Source of the DNA: Oribacterium sp. UBA5894
Lineage (GTDB): Bacteria; Bacillota; Clostridia; Lachnospirales; Lachnospiraceae
Direction of reading: 5' to 3'
Assembly: GCA_002431355.1 (NCBI GenBank)
Contig: DJEQ01000115.1
Location: 1,837-8,595 of the forward strand
Length of the DNA: 6,759 bases
In this document: positions 1 to 5,697 of the stretch, in pieces
How positions within the stretch are numbered: the stretch's first letter is position 1
Layout of the letters: the number at the start of each line of letters is the position of its first letter
The notes under the pieces: generated by a model
Told to the model about the DNA's origin: nothing
Databases searched by the model: none
Seen by the model: only the letters and a program-made list of their open reading frames with translations
Program-made: the position numbers and the translations under genes

Positions 1-1
1 T

Positions 2-835
2 GGTAAGGAGCGCTTCGCGAAACTGCTGCAGCAGCAGGATTATCCGATGATCACCAGCTTCAAGCAAACCTATATGGATGCACTTAAGCAATATTATTTT
101 GTCGGTGGCATGCCGGAAGCAGTACAGAGTTTTGCAGAAAGCAAGGACTATACGGTCGTCCGCGAAATACAGCGTCGAATCCTGGGCGCTTATGAGCAGG
201 ACTTTTCAAAGCATGCACCTAATGAGATCGTTCCAAAAATCCGTATGCTCTGGGACAGCATTCCTGCTCAGCTGGCAAAGGAAAACAAGAAGTTCATCTA
301 TGGGCTTGTTCGAGAAGGCGCACGGGCGAAAGATTATGAAACAGCGCTTCTATGGCTTTCCGATTGCGGGCTGGTTCATAGGATCAATCGTGTAAATACC
401 GCTGGTATACCTCTGAAAGCGTATGAAGATCTAAAAGCTTTCAAGCTATTTGTACTGGATGTGGGGCTGCTTGGGTGCATGGCAGGACTCAACCCGCGTA
501 CCTTGTTGAATGGAAACGACCTCTTTGTGGAATTTAAAGGCGCGCTCACGGAACAGTATGTCTGTCAGCAGCTAAAAACCATGGAGAATCTGAACATTTA
601 CTACTATACCAATGAACGCGGCTCCTGCGAAATTGACTTCGTCGTAGATACAGGTGAACAAATTATCCCCGTCGAGGTAAAGGCAGAAACCAATCTTCGC
701 GCGAAAAGCTTAAAAACCTATCACGATAAATTTTCACCTGCAATATCCGTTCGCACTTCCATGGCAGATTTCAAAAAGGAAGACTGGCTGATCAATGTGC
801 CTCTGTATGCAGTGACGCAGATTGCTCATTTATGA
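2..835 (+). CDS. AAA-type ATPase with DUF4143 C-terminal domain, 5'-truncated by the window edge
   Basis: The frame is open from base 2 to a TGA at 833-835, giving 277 visible residues. The ATG at 47 lies inside the reading frame, and the 15 codons before it fit the family, so the true start lies outside the window. The visible part carries the 'YYFVGGMPEAV' stretch typical of the DUF4143 half of these proteins (visible residues about 31-41). Near the C-terminus it has a PD-(D/E)XK-like arrangement: E184 in 'GALTEQYV', D212 in 'EIDFVV', and E225-x-K227 in 'PVEVKAE'. Full-length relatives run to roughly 400-480 residues, with the Walker-motif ATPase domain first; that part is not visible here. 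The family is widespread in Bacillota and Bacteroidota and its role is poorly defined; some resemble archaeal-type ATPases and antitoxin or defence-like modules. Codon use (more AAA, GAA, TTT) differs from the genes downstream, which suggests a separate origin. The family call is firm; the function is unknown. Confidence 0.88.
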   Translation, partial: GKERFAKLLQQQDYPMITSFKQTYMDALKQYYFVGGMPEAVQSFAESKDYTVVREIQRRILGAYEQDFSKHAPNEIVPKIRMLWDSIPAQLAKENKKFIYGLVREGARAKDYETALLWLSDCGLVHRINRVNTAGIPLKAYEDLKAFKLFVLDVGLLGCMAGLNPRTLLNGNDLFVEFKGALTEQYVCQQLKTMENLNIYYYTNERGSCEIDFVVDTGEQIIPVEVKAETNLRAKSLKTYHDKFSPAISVRTSMADFKKEDWLINVPLYAVTQIAHL

Positions 836-872
836 CACAGCACTTTTGCTTGAAGCAGCTCTTTCGTAAATG

Positions 873-895
873 ATCGTCGCTCTATAGGCGATGAT
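873..895 (+). other. Hairpin with CTATAG loop in the leader of the MATE gene
   Basis: ATCGTCGC (873-880) pairs with GCGATGAT (888-895) as an 8-bp stem containing one G-T wobble. The loop is TCTATAG (881-887). No T-tract follows, so it does not look like a terminator of the upstream ATPase gene. The loop and the start of the right arm together contain CTATAGGC (882-889), which recurs downstream of the MATE gene at 2296-2303 and, inverted, at 2331-2338. It could be an operator for a regulator of the exporter or an mRNA leader structure. The structure is seen in the sequence; the role is a guess. Confidence 0.4.
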
Positions 896-919
896 AGAAT
901 AAAGAAAAAGGACCTTACT

Positions 920-2257
920 ATGTCAACCATTTCAAAGGATGAATATCTCCTCACGGACGCGCCTCTCCGCGCCCTCACGATCTTTGCGCTGCCGATGATT
1001 CTCGGCAGCTTTTTCCAGCAGGTCTACAATATGGCCGACTCCATCATTGTCGGACAGTACGTCGGCTCCGCGGCCCTCGCGGCGGTCGGTGCCTGTGCCG
1101 CCTTGACCAATGTCTTCATCTGCGTGGCGCTCGGTGCCGGTGTCGGTGCCGGAGTGCTTGTGAGCCGCGCATTCGGCGCACGAAACTATCCGAAGATGAA
1201 AACCATCGTGTCCACCTCGCTCTTAAGCTTCCTCATCCTGAGCCTCGTCCTCGGTGCGCTCGGCTTCGCGCTCTCCCGCCCCATGATGCAGCTTTTGCAG
1301 ACCCCATCCGATATTCTGGAAACGGCCGTGCTCTACCTTCAGGTGTACTTCCTTGGCTTTCCCTTCCTCTTTATGTACAACATCCTCTCGAACATGTTCA
1401 CCTCGATTGGAGAATCGCGCATTCCGCTTGCGCTCCTGATCTTTTCCTCCGTGCTGAATATCTTCATGGACCTCTGGATGGTGGCCAGCCTCGGCATGGG
1501 TGTCTTCGGTGCCGCCCTTGCCACACTCATTTCACAGGGCATCTCCGCCGTATTCTCCCTGCTCATCTTCCTTCGTCGGATGCGCCGCTATGAAGGGCGC
1601 TTCACCTGGTTTGATCCGAAGGAGCTGCATGCCATGCTGCAGATTGCCATTCCCTCGGTGCTCCAGCAGTCGACCGTATCCATCGGCATGATGATCGTGC
1701 AGGCCGTCGTGAATCCCTTCGGTACCCAGGCGCTCGCCGGATACTCCGCCACGATGCGCGTAGAGAATGTCTTTTCTCTTATGTTTGTCTCCATCGGCAA
1801 TGCCGTCTCCCCGTACGTTTCACAGAACCTCGGGGCACATAAAACGAAGCGTATTCGAGAGGGCTACCGCGCCGCACTGCTGCTCGATGCCTGCTTCGCC
1901 CTCCTTGCCTTCGTCGTGATCGAATGCTTCCATACCGAAATCTCCGCGCTCTTCCTCGGAAAGGATGGCACGGCCTTCGCGTATGAGGTTTCGGCCGGAT
2001 ACATGAAGTGGCTCGGCTACTTCTTCATCTTCATGGGCATCAAGATGGCGACCGACGGCGTGCTCCGCGGCCTCGGCATCATGAAGCCGTTCCTGATCGC
2101 AAACATGGTGAATCTCGCCATCCGCATGTCCGTCGCCCTCATCTGCGCACCGCGCTTCGGCATCGTCTTCGTCTGGCTCGCCGTTCCAGCGGGCTGGCTC
2201 GCGAATTTCCTGATCTCCTATGCCGCGCTCCGGAAGCGCTGGCCGAAGGCTTCCTGA
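920..2257 (+). CDS. MATE family efflux transporter
   Basis: This 445-residue integral membrane protein has the usual length of MATE (multidrug and toxin extrusion) transporters, which export cationic or other drugs and metabolites in exchange for Na+ or H+. About twelve hydrophobic segments can be read, roughly at residues 16-36, 52-78, 98-118, 135-158, 166-190, 194-218, 240-265, 283-300, 318-336, 362-380, 388-408 and 413-437, in two six-helix halves. Family-typical stretches include 'LPMILGSFFQQVYNMADS' (24-41) followed by 'GSAALAAVG' (49-57) in the first half, and 'VENVFSLMFVSIGNAVSP' (281-298) followed by 'SQNLGA' (301-306) in the second. A charged loop (219-237, 'RRMRRYEGR...') separates the halves, as expected. 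The ATG at 920 is preceded by AAAAAGGA (905-912) with a 7-base gap. The gene stands alone, 84 bases after the ATPase gene and 305 bases before the next. The substrate cannot be told from sequence. It resembles the DinF/MepA-like clostridial branch, but I would not assign a symbol. Confidence 0.93.
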   Translation: MSTISKDEYLLTDAPLRALTIFALPMILGSFFQQVYNMADSIIVGQYVGSAALAAVGACAALTNVFICVALGAGVGAGVLVSRAFGARNYPKMKTIVSTSLLSFLILSLVLGALGFALSRPMMQLLQTPSDILETAVLYLQVYFLGFPFLFMYNILSNMFTSIGESRIPLALLIFSSVLNIFMDLWMVASLGMGVFGAALATLISQGISAVFSLLIFLRRMRRYEGRFTWFDPKELHAMLQIAIPSVLQQSTVSIGMMIVQAVVNPFGTQALAGYSATMRVENVFSLMFVSIGNAVSPYVSQNLGAHKTKRIREGYRAALLLDACFALLAFVVIECFHTEISALFLGKDGTAFAYEVSAGYMKWLGYFFIFMGIKMATDGVLRGLGIMKPFLIANMVNLAIRMSVALICAPRFGIVFVWLAVPAGWLANFLISYAALRKRWPKAS

Positions 2258-2294
2258 TTCAGCATTTCCTCAAAAAAGGTCCTGCACGTTAACT

Positions 2295-2339
2295 ACTATA
2301 GGCATATTCCAGTTTTAAAGCGCTTACAGTGCCTATAGT
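2295..2339. repeat. Inverted repeat ACTATAGGCA ... TGCCTATAGT
   Basis: ACTATAGGCA at 2295-2304 and its exact reverse complement TGCCTATAGT at 2330-2339 form a perfect 10-bp inverted repeat separated by 25 bases. The spacer contains the 8-base palindrome AAGCGCTT (2318-2325). A further self-complementary copy, ACTATAGT, lies at 2360-2367. The 8-mer CTATAGGC also occurs in the leader of the MATE gene (882-889). The arrangement could be a set of binding sites for a dimeric regulator or the remains of a small repeat element. There is no T-run, so a terminator is unlikely. Confidence 0.5.
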
Positions 2340-2359
2340 TCCAGAATTCTTCGTCCGCC

Positions 2360-2367
2360 ACTATAGT
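2360..2367. repeat. Third CTATAG-centred palindrome, ACTATAGT
   Basis: ACTATAGT is a perfect 8-base palindrome. It sits 28 bases (centre to centre) after the right arm of the 2295-2339 inverted repeat, whose two CTATAG cores are 37 bases apart. It lies about 35 bases upstream of the predicted -35 box of the M20-metNIQ operon, a position where a regulator could act. Confidence 0.35.
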
Positions 2368-2400
2368 TTCATTCTATATCAGGTCATAGGTAACTGCAAT

Positions 2401-2429
2401 TTGATTTATATCGCCTGATGTTCTAAGAT
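2401..2429 (+). promoter_or_regulatory. Predicted housekeeping-sigma promoter of the M20-metNIQ operon
   Basis: TTGATT (2401-2406) and TAAGAT (2424-2429) are separated by exactly 17 bases. Each hexamer matches the TTGACA/TATAAT consensus at four of six positions, and the surrounding sequence is A+T-rich. Transcription would start near 2436 and leave a leader of roughly 125 bases before the M20 start codon. There is no extended -10 TGN. It is the best candidate I found in this gap, but hexamers of this quality occur by chance. Confidence 0.4.
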
Positions 2430-2548
2430 GTGTCCATTGAAAAAACAAGCAAAAAAGCAGCACCTTCCTTCCGTAGACATGCATAAAAACGATTTCACGT
2501 TCGATGCTGAAATGCCCATTCGGATGGAACGACTGCATAGACCATAGC

Positions 2549-2555
2549 AGGAGGA
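2549..2555 (+). promoter_or_regulatory. Strong Shine-Dalgarno site of the M20 gene
   Basis: AGGAGGA is a near-perfect anti-16S match, 7 bases before the ATG at 2563. It fixes that start over alternatives and suggests efficient translation of the first operon gene. Confidence 0.8.
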
Positions 2556-2562
2556 CATCATC

Positions 2563-3774
2563 ATGGCGGATTATAAAGAGCAGATTGCAGGCTATATTGA
2601 CCAAAGCGCAAAAGCCTATCAGGATATCGCCCTCGCGATTCACGAGAAGCCAGAGGTTTCCGATTTCGAGTTCTTCGCCAGCGAAACCTTATCCGAGCAG
2701 CTCCGAAAGGAAGGCTTCGACATTGAACTTCCAGCTGCTGGACACCGCACCGGCTTCGCTGCTCGCTATAAGAGTGGAAAGCCAGGTCCCGTCGTTGCCT
2801 TCCTTGCAGAGTACGATGCACTTGCGGGCCTCGGGCATGGCTGTGGGCACAATGTCTTCGGCGCAACCTCGTCGCTCGCCGCAGCGGGACTCAAGCAGGT
2901 CGTCGATGCCATCGGCGGCGAGGTTCGCGTCTATGGCACCCCGGGCGAAGAGGGTGGTCAGAACGGAAGCGCGAAGGGTTCCTTCGTGAAGAAGGGCTAT
3001 CTTAAGGACGTTGATTTCGCCCTCTGCGTGCATCCAGGTACGAAGCCGACCGACGGACTCAGCACACGAAACTATGCCTGCGCACCTGTCGACATTGAAT
3101 TCTGGGGAAAGCCGGCACACGCCGCCGGCTGCCCGGAGGATGGGATCAATGCACTCGACGCGCAGATCCTCACCTACAACGCGGTGGGACTTCTTCGCCA
3201 GCAGCTGACGAACCGCATCCGCATCCACGGCATCATCGTGGACGGTGGTACCGCACCGAACGTCATCCCAGAGTACACAAAAGCGAAGTACTACATTCGT
3301 GCCGTGGATATCGAGACCCTCAATGATCTCTATCAGAAGGTTGAAAAGATCGTCGAAGGGGCGGCGCTGCAGACCGGCTGCAAATCCAGCATGAAGCTCT
3401 ACCAGAATCTCGTCGAGAACATGGTCCTCACCCCATCGTTGGATGCCATCTATGAAAAGAACATTACCGCGCTGGGAAATACCGTCGAGCATACCGAGGA
3501 TGTCGTGATGCCAGGCAGCAGCGATGTCGGCAATATCTCACAGGTGGTGCCGACGATTCAGCCGCACATCAGTATCACGGATGTTCCAATCACTGGACAT
3601 TCGCAGGAAATGGTCGAAGCGGCCGCCAGCCCGAAGGCGATGGAGGCCATCGTGAAGGGCGCAAAGGCCCTCGCGTGGACCGCACTGGAGCTCTTCGAGG
3701 ACCCGGCACTGCTCCAGAAGGTCAAGGAAGACCACCAGTGGCATGTGGAGCATCAGAAGGAGATGCCGGTCTAA
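2563..3774 (+). CDS. M20 family metallo-amidohydrolase (PM20D2/AbgB-like)
   Basis: This 403-residue protein is a complete cytoplasmic M20 peptidase-family hydrolase; no signal peptide is seen. Such enzymes cleave amide bonds of N-acyl amino acids, p-aminobenzoyl-glutamate or dipeptides using a two-metal centre. Likely metal ligands and catalytic residues are visible: C94 and H96 in 'GHGCGHN', the acidic pair E129-E130 in 'GTPGEEGG', H157 in 'CVHPG', and H346 in 'ITGHS'. H186 in 'GKPAHAA' marks the lid/dimerisation domain, which spans roughly residues 175-290 and is inserted in the catalytic domain. 'AEYDALAGLGHGCGHN' (82-97) is characteristic of the PM20D2/AbgB-like branch, whose characterised members act on p-aminobenzoyl-glutamate or on dipeptides with a basic residue. 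The gene is the first of the operon and lies only 33 bases before metN. This suggests that it processes what the MetNIQ transporter brings in, for example an N-acyl or peptidyl methionine derivative. That substrate is inferred, not shown. The family call is very secure. Confidence 0.93.
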   Translation: MADYKEQIAGYIDQSAKAYQDIALAIHEKPEVSDFEFFASETLSEQLRKEGFDIELPAAGHRTGFAARYKSGKPGPVVAFLAEYDALAGLGHGCGHNVFGATSSLAAAGLKQVVDAIGGEVRVYGTPGEEGGQNGSAKGSFVKKGYLKDVDFALCVHPGTKPTDGLSTRNYACAPVDIEFWGKPAHAAGCPEDGINALDAQILTYNAVGLLRQQLTNRIRIHGIIVDGGTAPNVIPEYTKAKYYIRAVDIETLNDLYQKVEKIVEGAALQTGCKSSMKLYQNLVENMVLTPSLDAIYEKNITALGNTVEHTEDVVMPGSSDVGNISQVVPTIQPHISITDVPITGHSQEMVEAAASPKAMEAIVKGAKALAWTALELFEDPALLQKVKEDHQWHVEHQKEMPV

Positions 3775-3807
3775 GATCGGTACGATGAAAAGAAACGAGT
3801 GACATAT

Positions 3808-4890
3808 ATGGTTCAAATTGAACATCTAGAAAAAACCTATCAACTGAAAGGGAAGGAGCTGCACGCCGTGAATGATGTCTCCCTCACCATTGGCGATGGC
3901 GAAATCTACGGCATCATCGGCTACTCCGGTGCTGGAAAAAGTACCCTGGTACGCTGTTTAAACTTCCTGGAAATTCCAGATCACGGCAGCATCACCATCG
4001 GAGACTTCGGAAAGATCAGCTCAGAAAACGGGAAGCTCAGCCTCACAAAGGATGGAAAAACCTCTCCGCTCAGCGAGAAGAAGCTCCGTGAGCTTCGCTC
4101 CTCCATCGGCATGATCTTCCAGCACTTCAACCTCCTCGATCGAAGCACCGTTTTCGAGAACATTGCCTATCCACTGAAATATCGCGGCATCTCGAAGGCC
4201 GAGATCGAGAAGCGTGTGGATGAGCTTCTCGACATGGTGGGGCTCACCGATAAGAAGTATGTGTATCCGAGCCAGCTGTCCGGTGGTCAGAAGCAGCGCG
4301 TCGCCATTGCCCGTGCCCTCTCGAATTCACCGAAGATTCTTCTCTCCGATGAAGCGACCTCGGCGCTCGACCCAGATGCGACCGAGTCCATCCTCAGGCT
4401 CCTGAAGGAGCTGAAGGCGAAGCTCGGCATCACCATCATCCTCATCACGCATGAGATGGCGGTGGTCAAGAGCATTGCGGATAAGGTTGCCGTCATGGAA
4501 AGAGGAAAGGTCGTGGAGGTCGGCGATGTCTATGAGGTCTTCGCCCATCCGAAGCAGCCGATCACACAGAAGTTCGTGCAGAGCTCCTCAAGCCTCGGAA
4601 ACATCACGAAGCTGATTGAAAATGACGAGGTTGCTGCCGTCGATACGCCGGAGAAGAAGCTCATCAAGCTGACCTTCACCAGAGAAAGTGTCGACAATGC
4701 ATTGATTTCTCAGGTATCCCGAAAGTTTAATGTGGATCTCAACATCGTGCTTGCCAATATCGACATCATCACAGAGGATGCCCTTGGCAACATCATTGTC
4801 ACGATTCAGGGTCCTGCAGATTCTGTCCGCGAAGCGATCGATTACATCCACTCTCGCGGCGTAGAAACGGAGGTCATCACTCATGCCTGA
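3808..4890 (+). CDS. metN: Methionine ABC transporter ATP-binding protein MetN
   Basis: MetN is the cytoplasmic ATPase of the MetNIQ importer for D/L-methionine and derivatives. The 360 residues carry Walker A 'GYSGAGKST' (38-46), Q-loop Q105 in 'MIFQHFNLL', signature 'LSGGQ' (157-161), Walker B 'ILLSD' with catalytic E182, and H-loop H215. The tail from about 280 to 355 matches the NIL domain, which binds methionine in E. coli MetN and shuts transport down (trans-inhibition). There is an unusual insertion of about 16 residues around 66-87, between Walker A and the Q-loop, rich in Gly, Ser and Lys, relative to E. coli MetN. I chose ATG 3808, which gives 'MVQIEHLEKTY', the usual family beginning. 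An in-frame GTG at 3799 would add three residues; neither start has a strong ribosome site. The 3' end overlaps metI by 8 bases, implying translational coupling. Confidence 0.95.
   Translation: MVQIEHLEKTYQLKGKELHAVNDVSLTIGDGEIYGIIGYSGAGKSTLVRCLNFLEIPDHGSITIGDFGKISSENGKLSLTKDGKTSPLSEKKLRELRSSIGMIFQHFNLLDRSTVFENIAYPLKYRGISKAEIEKRVDELLDMVGLTDKKYVYPSQLSGGQKQRVAIARALSNSPKILLSDEATSALDPDATESILRLLKELKAKLGITIILITHEMAVVKSIADKVAVMERGKVVEVGDVYEVFAHPKQPITQKFVQSSSSLGNITKLIENDEVAAVDTPEKKLIKLTFTRESVDNALISQVSRKFNVDLNIVLANIDIITEDALGNIIVTIQGPADSVREAIDYIHSRGVETEVITHA
4869..4873 (+). promoter_or_regulatory. Shine-Dalgarno site of metI inside metN
   Basis: GGAGG lies 9 bases before the metI ATG at 4883 and within the last codons of metN. 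It supports this start and coupled translation of the two genes. Confidence 0.75.
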
Positions 4891-5590
4891 ACCATTTGCA
4901 AGCTGGTTTCCAAATGTCGCAAATTACTGGGACATCTTCCTGCAGGCCGTATCGGCCACCTTCCAGATGTTCTTCATCGCCGGAATCTTCACCCTGCTGA
5001 TCGGTGGAACCTTCGGCATCCTGCTCACGACCTCGAAGGCCGACGGTATCAAGCCGAACCGCATCCTTCACTTCGTGCTGGAGGTGGTGACAAACATCTT
5101 CCGTGCGGTTCCATTCATCATCCTGCTCATCTTCCTGATCCCATTTACGCGTCTCCTGGTGGGCACCTCCATCGGCGTAAAGGGCGCGGTGGTACCACTG
5201 ATCTTCGGTGCCGTACCATTCTTCACCCGGCAGGTTGAAACCGCCCTCGCCGATGTGGATCCTGGAAAAATTGAAGCGGCCCGCGCGATGGGCAGCAGCA
5301 CCTGCGGCATCGTCTTCCGCATCTACCTGCATGAGGCGGTGCCAGATCTCATCCGCGTCATCACCATCACCGCGATCTCCCTCATTGGCCTTACGACCTC
5401 TGCGGGTGCCGTCGGTGCCGGCGGAATCGGAAGCTTCGCCATCAACTATGGCCAGAACCTGCATTATCAGGACATCGTGAACCTCTGTGTGATCCTGCTG
5501 CTGATCGTCGTATCGCTGATTCAGCTGATCGGCAACGCGCTCTCGAAGGCCACCGTCAATCGTGGACTGTTCAACAACGCAAGGTCCTAA
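4883..5590 (+). CDS. metI: Methionine ABC transporter permease MetI
   Basis: This 235-residue inner-membrane protein is the permease partner of MetN; two copies form the methionine channel. Five hydrophobic segments can be read at about residues 25-49, 63-88, 101-116, 158-180 and 198-219, matching the five-helix MetI core. The coupling (EAA) loop that docks onto the ATPase is at about 131-152: 'EAARAMGSSTCGIVFRIYL' followed by 'HEAVP'. The usual MetI stretch 'FRAVPFIILL' is at 73-82, and the glycine-rich 'SAGAVGAGGIG' segment is at 173-183. The length is slightly above that of E. coli MetI because of a longer N-terminus. The start overlaps the end of metN by 8 bases and has a GGAGG site. Nothing in it looks defective, and the residues expected at the MetN interface are present. 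Confidence 0.95.
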   Translation: MPEPFASWFPNVANYWDIFLQAVSATFQMFFIAGIFTLLIGGTFGILLTTSKADGIKPNRILHFVLEVVTNIFRAVPFIILLIFLIPFTRLLVGTSIGVKGAVVPLIFGAVPFFTRQVETALADVDPGKIEAARAMGSSTCGIVFRIYLHEAVPDLIRVITITAISLIGLTTSAGAVGAGGIGSFAINYGQNLHYQDIVNLCVILLLIVVSLIQLIGNALSKATVNRGLFNNARS

Positions 5591-5627
5591 GCGATGATCC
5601 GAGCAGCATACGGCTGCACATATAGAA

Positions 5628-5652
5628 GTACGCATGCTTTTGTATCGCGTAC
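5628..5652 (+). other. Hairpin in the metI-metQ spacer
   Basis: GTACGC (5628-5633) pairs with GCGTAC (5647-5652). The stem continues inward past a bulged C5646, with ATGC (5634-5637) pairing with GTAT (5642-5645, one G-T wobble) around a TTTT loop. This makes about 10 bp in total. A smaller 5-bp hairpin, GCAGC/GCTGC (5603-5607/5613-5617), precedes it. No T-tract follows, so it is not an intrinsic terminator. A stable stem just upstream of a binding-protein gene often protects or delimits a processed mRNA and allows higher expression of the binding protein than of the membrane parts; this role is inferred. Confidence 0.45.
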
Positions 5653-5683
5653 AGAAGCGCCGATGCCCATCATCAACCAGAAA

Positions 5684-5690
5684 AGAGGAG
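5684..5690 (+). promoter_or_regulatory. Strong Shine-Dalgarno site of metQ
   Basis: AGAGGAG lies 7 bases before the ATG at 5698 in an A-rich context. It fixes the start directly before the lipoprotein signal peptide and shows that the permuted protein is initiated normally. Confidence 0.8.
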
Positions 5691-5697
5691 AAAAATT

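Larger units (their letters stand above)
2258..2562. other. Gene-free stretch with CTATAG repeats and promoter region of the M20-metNIQ operon
   Basis: No convincing gene is found in these 305 bases; open frames crossing it on the minus strand are shadows of the M20 gene. The first third (to about 2370) holds three CTATAG-centred elements. The middle is A+T-rich and includes a promoter-like pair at 2401-2429. The rest (2430-2548) would be an untranslated leader of about 120 bases containing only a weak 6-bp stem (ATTTCA 2492-2497 with TGAAAT 2508-2513). I found no SAM-I (S-box) core, no T-box TGGNACCGCG core followed by a terminator, and no intrinsic terminator for the MATE gene. Confidence 0.6.

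Noticed and set aside
892..900. Extended -10 element TGATAGAAT for the MATE gene
   Set aside because: Transcription from it would start at about 907, inside the ribosome-binding site at 905-912, leaving no usable leader. No -35 box is seen 17 bases upstream.
2522..2536. GGATGGAACGACTGC as a T-box antiterminator core
   Set aside because: It only loosely resembles the TGGNACCGCG core. No specifier stem was recognised and no terminator follows before the start codon.
2689..3492. Minus-strand open frame (267 codons) opposite the M20 gene
   Set aside because: The M20 gene shows its full set of metal ligands in the + frame. The antisense product has no family features.
3799..3801. GTG at 3799 as the metN start
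   Set aside because: It would add only three residues (GTG-ACA-TAT) before the family-typical 'MVQIEHLEKTY'. The ATG at 3808 fits the usual MetN beginning better, though the alternative cannot be excluded.
4877..5635. Minus-strand open frame (252 codons) opposite metI
   Set aside because: Its translation is highly charged with no motif, lies fully antisense to metI, and has no start context. It is a shadow frame.
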